A stretch of 64,000 nt of DNA from JBAXXL01 sp038206725 (GTDB taxonomy: Bacteria > Bacteroidota > Ignavibacteria > Kapaibacteriales > UBA2268): positions 1-64,000 of the forward strand of contig JBBRAO010000009.1 of NCBI GenBank assembly GCA_038206725.1, given 5' to 3'. Below are positions 18,120 through 25,597 of the stretch, one piece after another (positions within the stretch are counted from its first letter, which is position 1; each line of letters begins with the position of its first letter). The notes under the pieces were generated by a model, which searched no databases, was not told the DNA's origin, and worked only from the letters and a program-made list of their open reading frames with translations. The translations under genes were made by a program, and so were the position numbers.

Positions 18120-18127
18120 CAAATATA
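18120..18127 (-). promoter_or_regulatory. TAnnTTTG-type promoter box for the R-M genes
   Basis: The minus strand reads TATATTTG, 22 bases before the methyltransferase ATG. The same box is conserved in the diverged duplicate at 19553-19560, which supports its being functional. A -33 TTG at ideal spacing is not seen. Confidence 0.5.
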
Positions 18128-18228
18128 CATTTTTTTAACCAATAATTATAAATCTGTGAATAACTTTTCTGAATTAAAGTAAATTAATCTAAGGAAGTCT
18201 TTCATTATGGGTTTACAAAAATACATTT

Positions 18229-19347
18229 TTACTTCAGCGAATTGCTTTTTGCCAATAAATACACATCATAAATCATCTCAAAACGCTCGGCAACGACAGA
18301 AATCGAAATGTCTTCCATCAAATCGGAAAGACCTTCTACTGAATATTGTTCCTCTTTATACGGGAACCACGGCATACATTGAGCGTTCTTACGATAATTG
18401 TTGTACAGCGCTATGCAAGGAACTTTTAAAGCCGCGGCAAACTGCACCGCGGAAGTATCGGGTGTCAGTAAGGCATTACATAAACTTATAGCTGATGCGT
18501 ATTGAGCAAGACTAGCGGTTTTGATTAATTTCGCCTTCTTCGTTTTACTGATAATTTCGTCTGCGGTTTGGTAGTAATCGGGCATAGCGAAAATTAGTAC
18601 TTCAAGATTTTTGTACTTATTTGTACTTTGATTAATGAAATCAATATTATTTTGTGTACCCCAAAAACGTGCTATGCTCGAACCCGCTAAATTTATCCCA
18701 AGGGCGAAATTATCGGGGTTAATCGCGGTTACTTCTTTCATTTCCCTAACAACTTCAACACCTAAATCATATTCTAATTCCAGATTTTCATTAGCAGTAT
18801 CTATTCCGAAAACTTTCAGAACGGAAGCCGTTCGTTCAACTATATGCTGGTCAAGCCGGGTATCGCTTGTAACGGTATGAGTGTAAAGATTACAAGCAGT
18901 GGGGTTGTAAAATCCGATTTTGTATTCCACATTAAAAAAACGCAGAAATATCGCTGAAGTTAGTGATGCTCTTTCGATTAAATCAATTACGACATCGTAG
19001 TGGTTTTTTCTCATTCGCACAATCAGTTTCACGATATTTAACAAATCCTTTTTGTATAAATAAATGTTATTAAAGAATTTTCTTATAGCACTTTTGGTAA
19101 TAATGTTCTTCCCGCCCATCAAAATGTCCAATCTTAAATTCGGATATTTACTTTTTAGAAGTTTAATTGTAGGGATCGACACCAAAACATCGCCTATCCT
19201 ATCTTGTCTTAAAAATAGAATTCTCTCATTGCCCGATAATGAAATGTATTGAAGCGGTTCATAAATAACAATGGGTGGTTTACCGGAATATACTACCCGT
19301 TGCAAAATTCGTTTTAATGATAGTTCGGTTCTTTTAAAGCGGTGCAT
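18229..19347 (-). CDS. Glycosyltransferase family 9 (heptosyltransferase-like)
   Basis: The 372-residue protein has the GT9 start ERILFLRQDRIGDVLVSIPTIKLLKSKYP (Asp/Arg-rich nucleotide-sugar domain), the central LGINLAGSS segment, and LTPDTSAVQFAAALKVPCIALY near the C-terminus, which binds the donor sugar in this fold. GT9 enzymes transfer heptose or related sugars to lipopolysaccharide core at the inner membrane. It is isolated from other LPS genes. Its ATG lies four bases after the stop of a truncated methyltransferase copy, whose retained promoter probably drives it. The gene sits between two diverged direct repeats. Confidence 0.88.
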   Translation of the reverse strand: MHRFKRTELSLKRILQRVVYSGKPPIVIYEPLQYISLSGNERILFLRQDRIGDVLVSIPTIKLLKSKYPNLRLDILMGGKNIITKSAIRKFFNNIYLYKKDLLNIVKLIVRMRKNHYDVVIDLIERASLTSAIFLRFFNVEYKIGFYNPTACNLYTHTVTSDTRLDQHIVERTASVLKVFGIDTANENLELEYDLGVEVVREMKEVTAINPDNFALGINLAGSSIARFWGTQNNIDFINQSTNKYKNLEVLIFAMPDYYQTADEIISKTKKAKLIKTASLAQYASAISLCNALLTPDTSAVQFAAALKVPCIALYNNYRKNAQCMPWFPYKEEQYSVEGLSDLMEDISISVVAERFEMIYDVYLLAKSNSLK

Positions 19348-19350
19348 TTT

Positions 19351-19530
19351 CTATTCTGTCCACTTAAAGTTTACTATTGTGATCTCTTCAGAATAGGAAC
19401 GTACACCATAAGTATTTTTACTCTGGTTTGGGTAGGGTGCTGATTTAAAAATTAAATCAACAGTATTATCAGAGACTATTAAAAGCTCTTTTTTACAATC
19501 ACCAAGATATAATTCAGTAGTTATTTTCAT
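19351..19530 (-). pseudogene. Truncated duplicate of the methyltransferase 5' end
   Basis: This 59-codon frame starts MKITTELYLGDCKKELL and is clearly related to the first 40 residues of the intact methyltransferase (MKITNELYLGDCKKELL). Similarity fades after KNTYGG/KNTYGV, and a stop follows. Motif IV is damaged: TSPPYADQ has become KSAPYPNQS, so no activity is possible. The upstream 85 bases are also homologous to the intact promoter. It is probably a leader-like relic co-transcribed with the glycosyltransferase. Confidence 0.85.
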
Positions 19531-19615
19531 ATATTAATTTCAATTTTATATTCAAATATACTTTTTTTTGGTCAATAATTATAAATCTGTGAATAACTTT
19601 TCTGAATTGAAATAC
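19531..19615 (-). repeat. Duplicate of the methyltransferase promoter region
   Basis: This stretch aligns with 18098-18180, including TTCAAATATAC and CTGTGAATAACTTTTCTGAA. Together with the coding part it makes a direct repeat of roughly 200 bp whose other copy lies about 1,433 bases away. Confidence 0.85.
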
Positions 19616-19726
19616 TATAATAACAAAGATAATCAACTAATATTACCTTTATTGAGGAATTTACTTAAATTCGTCAATTATTTATTCTATTCTAAATTTT
19701 ATTTATGATTTCAAAAATAAATTTCT

Positions 19727-19734
19727 TATTTTTG
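19727..19734 (+). promoter_or_regulatory. Possible TAnnTTTG box immediately before 19739
   Basis: TATTTTTG ends only four bases before the ATG at 19739. If used, the mRNA would start at or next to the ATG and be leaderless. No ribosome-binding site is visible. The match may be chance in AT-rich DNA. Confidence 0.3.
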
Positions 19735-19738
19735 AAAT

Positions 19739-21046
19739 ATGAATAAAATAATAATCTTAATATTAGCAATTACTTGTTGTCAGACGTATCTTTTCGCTCA
19801 GGACAACATCTATATAGGCAAAAACGCGAGTATTCGCACTTTCCCGAAAGCCCAAATGGCAGTTTTCGGCGATATAATCAATGATTCCAAAGGCGGGCTG
19901 AACCATAATAATGGCGGCGAAGTATATATTTTCAGACATTCCCAAAATGGCAAAGCCAATAGCCGCGTTATTGATGGTCCTTATACCGGAAAATCGAATG
20001 AGAATTATAACAAATCAGGTGTGTATTGCAGGTTCTGGAATTTGCATACCGATAATAATATCTTGCAATCAATACCCAGCGGTACAAAAATAAACAAAGA
20101 AAGCGGAAGCGGCAATATAGAGATAGGGCAGGAAGTTCGGGTTTCTAATATCCATTTTTTTGACAATGGAATCGTCTGGACTCCGCGAAATAAATGGAAA
20201 AACGCGTTTATTCATTACGACACGGAGAACGCCTCTTATATTGGGAATGATGATTCAAAGCATATAGACGGTTATGCGGCTAAAACGGGTTCCTCGGATT
20301 TTATTTTTCCGATAGGGGATGGCAGAATTCAAAGAGCTTGTGGAATCAGCAATCCTGAAAACGCTATTTATAAGTGCGCTTATTTCAATAAAAACCCTTT
20401 CGACGGTACTTATGGATTGAGCGGAAACACAATCCAAACAGATAATATGAACAATCCTGAAGAATACATTTATAAAGTATGCGGCACCGAATTTTGGGAT
20501 ATTGACGGCACAGCTTCAACAAAAATAATTCTTTCCGCTAATAACCAAACAGGCGGATATTCGGATTGGGCTGATAATTTTGCCGACGCTAATCCCAAAA
20601 AAATTGTTATCGCCGGATATAACGGAAATTGGCGGAATTTATCCATTACGGATACAACAAAATTGGAGATGAATTCAAAAATGGATTTCATTTCAGAAAA
20701 GGGGTGTGTCCCGGATTCCCATTATTCGCTATTTACTTGGGCTTCAACAGATTCAACGCGTTATTCCGTTGTAGAAAATAATATTGACTGCGTAAAATAC
20801 ATTAGATTGGTTAATTATAGAAATGCGCCGTCGGATTTGCAACTGAATTATTCATTCGGTTACAGCGGCAACGGCAAACTGAAAATCTATGATTTTTTAG
20901 GGAAAGAAATTGAATCGGATAATTTGACATTTACAGACAAAAATAATACGTTTCAAATCAAACAAATTCTAAATAATAACAACCTTTACTTAATTGTTCT
21001 AATTACAGACAATAACGACATTTTAAATCTTAAATTTATATATTAA
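19739..21046 (+). CDS. Secreted protein with probable T9SS-like tail
   Basis: The 435-residue protein starts with a signal peptide (NKIIILILAITCCQTYLFAQ). The body is beta-rich with many Asn/Gly and contains IYIGKNASIRTFPKAQMAVFGDI near the N-terminus, which recalls surface proteins that list cell-envelope features. The final 80 residues (NAPSDLQLNYSF, KLKIYDFLGKEI, NNNLYLIVL, NLKFIY) look like a divergent T9SS sorting domain. It ends four bases before the next gene, so the two form an operon and are probably displayed together. No enzymatic motif is seen. Confidence 0.7.
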   Translation: MNKIIILILAITCCQTYLFAQDNIYIGKNASIRTFPKAQMAVFGDIINDSKGGLNHNNGGEVYIFRHSQNGKANSRVIDGPYTGKSNENYNKSGVYCRFWNLHTDNNILQSIPSGTKINKESGSGNIEIGQEVRVSNIHFFDNGIVWTPRNKWKNAFIHYDTENASYIGNDDSKHIDGYAAKTGSSDFIFPIGDGRIQRACGISNPENAIYKCAYFNKNPFDGTYGLSGNTIQTDNMNNPEEYIYKVCGTEFWDIDGTASTKIILSANNQTGGYSDWADNFADANPKKIVIAGYNGNWRNLSITDTTKLEMNSKMDFISEKGCVPDSHYSLFTWASTDSTRYSVVENNIDCVKYIRLVNYRNAPSDLQLNYSFGYSGNGKLKIYDFLGKEIESDNLTFTDKNNTFQIKQILNNNNLYLIVLITDNNDILNLKFIY

Positions 21047-21050
21047 AATT

Positions 21051-22802
21051 ATGAAAACGAAAATTCTATTTACTTTATGCCTAATATTGATATTCAGCAC
21101 ATTCCAACAAGTGAGCTGTCAAATAAAAATTGGCGATAACCCAACTATCATTGATTCAACATCGCTGTTAGAGCTGGAAAGCCACAACAAAGGTTTGCTT
21201 CTACCGCGGTTGAATACACAGGAAATGAACGCAATGATCAAACCGCCGAACGGGGTGATAATATTTAATACCGATTCTTCATCAATTGTCATAAGGACTA
21301 ATGGCGGTTGGCGTAAAATTCAACTCCAAACAATTGTAAATACAGGTTATCTAAAGTTGGGTGATAACCCTACAAAAAAAGATACTAACGCGTTAATTGA
21401 GTTGGAAAGCCATAACAAGGGATTGCTTCTTCCGCGAATGAATACAAGTGAAATGGACGGCATAGTTAAACCGCAAAACGGTATGATTGTTTTCAATACT
21501 GATTCATCGTCAATAGTCATTATGTCAAGCGGACATTGGCGAAAACTCCTGCTGAACCAAAAAGCCAACACAAGTTATCTCAAATTAGGTAACAACCCAA
21601 CAGTAATAGATTCAAGTTCAATTTTAGAACTTGAAAGTCATAATAAAGGAGTGCTTTTACCAAGGTTGAATAGTTCCGAAATGAATTTAATGAAAAATCC
21701 GCCCAACGGTATGATTGTTTTCAATACCGACTCTTCATCCATTGTGATTAGAACAAACGGCGCTTGGCGAAAATTGCAATTCGGCATTACCGATAATACC
21801 ATATCTAAAACTTATGAAAATGATTTGGGGTATGTCTTTGTTCAAAAATTTTGTCAAACAGGGGACGGCACATTTACAAATCCTTGGCGTTCGACTGACG
21901 GTTCCGCGGGAATAAAAGCCGCACTGAAGCAACTAACCCCGACCAGAAGGGTTATGTTTTTCAAATCGGGCTACTATGCCACGACCGGAAATTTAGTAAT
22001 AGATTTCGAAAAAGAGTTGCCAAATTTATCGGATCCATATTGGAGAGTCGCTTTTGCGGGTTATGGTATCGAATTCCAAGGCCACGGCGCTTCGATTTAC
22101 GTAAACGGCGGTGCTCCTTTGACAAACAGCAAACCGGGTATTTTGTTCAATTGGAAAGACGCGCACGCTTTTTACTGGAAATTCACCGGTCTTCAATTCT
22201 ATGGCGTGGTGGACAATCCTCTGGTTCAATGGGGTTCGAGCTATGAATTCCCTTTAAATGGATGTGAGTTTGATATAATAGCGAATAATGGATATGTTTA
22301 CCCTGATTACAAGCTTTCGATGTCGCCTTCCGCGGCTATTAAAATTTGCTGGCCCCTCGAATCAAAACTACATTTGGTAGCAGTTAGCGCCACAGGCGCG
22401 GGAGCGATTTTGGAAACGGCTACATTTTGCACTATAAACGGCGCGTTCAGCAACACAATTATTCCAAATACAAACACTATCTATAACAATTCATTTGGTT
22501 TGCATTTGATTAACGCGCAATCGAATAACTTCACTTCGATGGATTTGGAAGTCGCTTTCAGCGGTATCAAATTCGATAGCTGGAGTATTCAAAATACTTT
22601 CAGCGCGATATTCGTTGCGAATTGCGATTCTTTAGGCGCTGTTTTTGATAATAGCACTCAAGCCACAAAAGGCAAAAACCTAATTATGTCCATCCGTAAT
22701 GGTGCGACAATTGAAGAGCCAAGCAAACCAAAAGTTCAAAAATTATATTCACCGGGCAGTGATGCTACCAAAATCCAGATATTCAACTATTTTGATTTTT
22801 AA
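21051..22802 (+). CDS. Secreted protein with three 76-residue repeats and beta-helix-like body
   Basis: After a signal peptide (LFTLCLILIFSTFQQVSC) come three 76-residue repeats (about residues 26-255). Each reads GDNPTxxDSxxLLELESHNKGLLLPRLNxxEMN ... NGMIVFNTDSSSIVIRTNGxWRKL. This motif is common in Bacteroidetes surface proteins that resemble tail-fibre stalks. The remaining 320 residues (GTFTNPWRSTDGSAGIKAAL ... GIEFQGHGASIYVNGG ... FTGLQFYG) suggest a right-handed parallel beta-helix of the pectate-lyase-like kind. No catalytic residues are recognised. No T9SS tail is evident; it may be exported with its upstream partner. An adhesin or glycan-binding role is inference. Confidence 0.7.
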   Translation: MKTKILFTLCLILIFSTFQQVSCQIKIGDNPTIIDSTSLLELESHNKGLLLPRLNTQEMNAMIKPPNGVIIFNTDSSSIVIRTNGGWRKIQLQTIVNTGYLKLGDNPTKKDTNALIELESHNKGLLLPRMNTSEMDGIVKPQNGMIVFNTDSSSIVIMSSGHWRKLLLNQKANTSYLKLGNNPTVIDSSSILELESHNKGVLLPRLNSSEMNLMKNPPNGMIVFNTDSSSIVIRTNGAWRKLQFGITDNTISKTYENDLGYVFVQKFCQTGDGTFTNPWRSTDGSAGIKAALKQLTPTRRVMFFKSGYYATTGNLVIDFEKELPNLSDPYWRVAFAGYGIEFQGHGASIYVNGGAPLTNSKPGILFNWKDAHAFYWKFTGLQFYGVVDNPLVQWGSSYEFPLNGCEFDIIANNGYVYPDYKLSMSPSAAIKICWPLESKLHLVAVSATGAGAILETATFCTINGAFSNTIIPNTNTIYNNSFGLHLINAQSNNFTSMDLEVAFSGIKFDSWSIQNTFSAIFVANCDSLGAVFDNSTQATKGKNLIMSIRNGATIEEPSKPKVQKLYSPGSDATKIQIFNYFDF

Positions 22803-23325
22803 TTGTAGATACGAAGAAAAACCCCCTAAGCCCTTGGAACAATGGGGAACCAAGACGAGAGCCCGAGTATTCATTTCCACGGAAGTGGAAATCCATCTTA
22901 AATTGCGGATAAGGCATAGTGAATGAGAAGAAAGAAGAGACCGGCTTCTTCAATCCTGAAAGGATGGCATATTTGTAGAAATGAATTTGCACGCTTATGT
23001 TAAGCCCTGAAAGAGCGAAATAAGATAGCCGGATGTTGTTAAAATAAACCTTATTTTCTATTCAAACCTTAGTAGAAAAGATATATCTGTGGGCATCGAA
23101 CCTTATTACCTTATTTTTGCTGATAATAAGAATCCTTCTTCTTTGCGGGTTTCTCTTATTTCTTTTCGACGGGCATCTCGACTTCGCTCGATGACCGGCT
23201 CAGACAGCTAGCGACGTGCTCTACAAATCGAAAATAAATCCCTTAATCCAAGAAATCCTTAAAATCCCGGTTCAGACATCCTTTTTCTTATTCCCATTAA
23301 AATTTGACAATTAACAATTATAAAA
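22803..23325. repeat. Mosaic of dispersed palindromic repeats (families D, C, L, G, E, F)
   Basis: No gene is seen in this 520-base stretch. It holds family D (CCCCCTAAGCCCTTGGAACA, from 22822), family C (TTTCCACGGAAGTGGAAATC, 22877-22899), family L (CCTGAAAGGATGG and CCCTGAAAGAGCGAAA), half of the nested family G element (AACCTTAGTAGAAAA, 23065-23079, then ACCTTATTACCTTATT, 23100-23115), family E (GCATCTCGACTTCGCTCGAT, about 23173-23192) and family F (23240-23281). Confidence 0.75.
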
Positions 23326-23352
23326 AAAGCCCCATACAAAATACGAGGCTTA
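23326..23352 (-). terminator. Terminator of pepT
   Basis: On the minus strand AAGCCTCG pairs with the GGGGCTT arm and a run of seven Ts follows. It lies about 105 bases after the pepT stop, beyond a family D repeat copy (23378-23408). Confidence 0.65.
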
Positions 23353-23457
23353 TTGTTTCTTCTCTTTATTTCCTATTCCCCCTTGTTCCATGGGGTTTAG
23401 GGGGTTTCTCTTTCTTCTCTTCTCAACTTTATAACTCTCAACATTCAACTTTATAAC

Positions 23458-24702
23458 TTACTTGTTTTCTTTCCAGATTTCAACCAAGTTAATCAAAGTT
23501 TTAAGCGAAAGTTCTAAAGCGTCAATTGAAATCCACTCTGTGTTTGAATGGAAGTTTTGTCCTCCTCCATAAATGTTCGGACAAGGCAATCCCATAAATG
23601 TCAATCGTGAGCCATCTGTACCGCCTCGAATTGGCGCCCAAAACGGATTCGCTCCCGCTTTTTCGGCGGCTTGCCATAGGCAATCCAATCCTATAGGGTT
23701 CTCCATCAATTTATCGTGCATATTGCGATAGCTTTCGGTGATTTCCAAAGTGATTTTGGTTTTTGGATAGTTAGGTTCGACTTTCGCGATAATACCTTCT
23801 AAGATTACCTTTTGTTTTGTCAATCCATCGGTATCGAAGTCACGCAATAAAATATCAATGCGTGATTCAGCAATCGTCCCGTCAACTTTGTGCGGATGAA
23901 TGTACGGTTGGCGTTCGTTCGTTGTTTCCGGTGCCATATTCTTTGGCATCAATGCGATAACATCGGCCATAGCACGGATCGAATTTACCATTATGTCTTT
24001 TCCGAAACCCGGGTGGATATCGCGACCGAAGAATTTAATAGTCGCTGAATTGGCACTGAATGTTTCCTTATTGATTTCACCCGGCATTTCACCGTCAACG
24101 GTATAAGCATAAACGCATCCGAATTTCGCAACATCAAAATAATCCGCGCCGCGTCCTACTTCTTCGTCAGGTGTGAATGCGATTCCAATATCGCCGTGTT
24201 TGACTTCAGGATTGCTCAAATAATAATCAACCATAGTCATAATTGCGGCAACTCCGCCTTTGTCATCGGCACCTAATAAAGTAGTCCCATCGCTTGTAAC
24301 AATTTTGTGGCCTATACATCTTTTCAATGCAGGGTTTTCGATTGGGTCATCTTTGATTATACGGCTTGGGTCACCAGGCAATACAATATCGCCGCCCATA
24401 TATTTTTCGATTATGTTAGGTTTTACATTGGTGCCGCTGGTATCGGGCGATGTGTCAACGTGAGCGATAAAGCCAATTTTTGGACAAGTTTCGCCGGCTG
24501 GCAGGTTGCTTGGCAAAGTCGCGTAAACGTAGCATTTGTCGTCAACTGCGGCATCCGTGATTCCCAATTCGAGCAACTCTTTAACCAGCAAATTTGCCAA
24601 ATCAAATTGCTTCATTGTGGTGGGAGCTGTTTCCGAATTTGGATCAGATTGAGTGTCAATTTTTGCGTAACGTAAAAAACGTTCCAAAGCTGTTTCTTTC
24701 AT
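23458..24702 (-). CDS. pepT: Peptidase T (tripeptidase)
   Basis: PepT is a cytoplasmic M20 di-zinc aminopeptidase that releases N-terminal residues from tripeptides. The 414-residue protein shows the family pattern: KIGFIAHVDTSPD (first His ligand and Asp, near residue 79), LLGADDKGG (bridging Asp), FTPDEEVGRGAD (catalytic Glu pair), YTVDGEMPGE, and the final GGGQNFHSNTEW (last His ligand). Its length matches the family. The ATG at 24702 is set by the conserved start RFLRYAKIDTQSD. It is monocistronic and divergent from acpS. Confidence 0.96.
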   Translation of the reverse strand: MKETALERFLRYAKIDTQSDPNSETAPTTMKQFDLANLLVKELLELGITDAAVDDKCYVYATLPSNLPAGETCPKIGFIAHVDTSPDTSGTNVKPNIIEKYMGGDIVLPGDPSRIIKDDPIENPALKRCIGHKIVTSDGTTLLGADDKGGVAAIMTMVDYYLSNPEVKHGDIGIAFTPDEEVGRGADYFDVAKFGCVYAYTVDGEMPGEINKETFSANSATIKFFGRDIHPGFGKDIMVNSIRAMADVIALMPKNMAPETTNERQPYIHPHKVDGTIAESRIDILLRDFDTDGLTKQKVILEGIIAKVEPNYPKTKITLEITESYRNMHDKLMENPIGLDCLWQAAEKAGANPFWAPIRGGTDGSRLTFMGLPCPNIYGGGQNFHSNTEWISIDALELSLKTLINLVEIWKENK

Positions 24703-24778
24703 TTGCGTTCCTTTTATATATGTTTTTTATTTTTACAATTATAGTGAGTATAAAATTAACTATTTATACTTGTTTGAA

Positions 24779-24810
24779 CAAATCTATTAATAAAGTTTTT
24801 TGATTAGCAA
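24779..24810 (-). promoter_or_regulatory. Bacteroidetes-type promoter for pepT
   Basis: On the minus strand TTG (24810-24808) is followed after 21 bases by TAGATTTG (24786-24779). This fits the TTG-N19-21-TAnnTTTG arrangement and lies about 77 bases before the pepT ATG. It is the best full promoter match noticed in the window. Confidence 0.55.
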
Positions 24811-24862
24811 TAAAATAAATTAGAATCCGTTAAAAAGAAATATTATAAATTGGGATATAATT

Positions 24863-25237
24863 ATGATTTACGGTATTGGTACCGATTTGTGCGAGGTTAA
24901 TCGGATAAAGCAATCAATCGAAAAATATGGCGATAAATTTGTCAAACGCGTTTTTACCGCAACCGAAATAGAATATTGCGATATGTATAAGGACAAAAAA
25001 TATGTTCATTACGCCGCTCGTTTCGCCGCGAAAGAAGCGTTCAGCAAAGCAATAGGAACCGGTTTTACTGCGAGATTCAAATTGAACGAAGTGGGCATAG
25101 TTAATGAACCTTCCGGAAAACCCAATATAGAGCTTTTCGGGTCGCTGAAAGAAAAATACTCCTTTCTGAAAGCCCACATATCGCTATCTCACACAGACGA
25201 CAATGCCCACGCCTATTTGATTTTGGAAACGAAGTAG
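24863..25237 (+). CDS. acpS: Holo-[acyl-carrier-protein] synthase
   Basis: AcpS transfers the 4'-phosphopantetheine arm from coenzyme A to acyl carrier protein, which activates fatty-acid synthesis. The 124-residue protein carries both signatures: the N-terminal IGTDLCEVNRI with the Mg-binding Asp, and RFAAKEAFSKAIGTG with the catalytic Glu/Lys. It ends with the usual HISLSHTDDNAHAYLILE. Its length is typical for the trimeric AcpS type. It is the only gene on this strand here and is followed by a repeat-rich spacer. Confidence 0.96.
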   Translation: MIYGIGTDLCEVNRIKQSIEKYGDKFVKRVFTATEIEYCDMYKDKKYVHYAARFAAKEAFSKAIGTGFTARFKLNEVGIVNEPSGKPNIELFGSLKEKYSFLKAHISLSHTDDNAHAYLILETK

Positions 25238-25315
25238 CTTTAATTTAGAATCGGAATTGTATCGTAAGTTACATTTTGCGTGAATTTTATGAATTTTGAT
25301 GAAAATAGAACGATT

Positions 25316-25590
25316 GATTTAGAGCGGACGCAGTTCGTCCCAACAGCCCACCTGCTAGGCAAAGGCGGGCGAAAAAGACGTTGCGTGCAACGTCTCTACA
25401 AGTGCCGCGTGGGCTATTCCCCCTTGTTCCAAGGGGGTTAGGGGGTTTCTCTTCTTCGCATTCACAATTGTTTGAAGATGGATTAGCGAAAACAAACGGA
25501 TGTCCTCCACTTCCAAGGTGGAGGGCATCTTCGCTTTTTGCAATCCTTTAAACCAACAAATCCTTTAAATCGTGGTTCTGACATTTTTCT
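25316..25590. repeat. Mosaic of dispersed repeats between acpS and the TonB receptor gene
   Basis: No gene is seen. Recognisable units are GCCCACCTGCTAGGCAAAGG (about 25346), AGACGTTGCGTGCAACGTCT (25377-25396, a palindrome), family D (CCCCCTTGTTCCAAGGGGGT, about 25420-25439), a family J hairpin (GTCCTCCACTTCCAAGGTGG, about 25502) and family F (about 25549-25583). The stretch 25238-25315 shows nothing notable. Confidence 0.7.
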
Positions 25591-25597
25591 ACCGATA

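Noticed and set aside
18207..18491. Plus-strand ORF opposite the glycosyltransferase 3' end
   Set aside because: It is a shadow of the GT9 gene, and its codons have no regular protein pattern.
21051..22802. Prophage tail-fibre module
   Set aside because: The protein has fibre-like repeats but also a signal peptide, and no phage structural, lysis or integrase genes are near. A secreted surface protein is more likely.
24307..24675. 122-residue plus-strand ORF
   Set aside because: It lies entirely opposite pepT, whose motifs are complete on the other strand.
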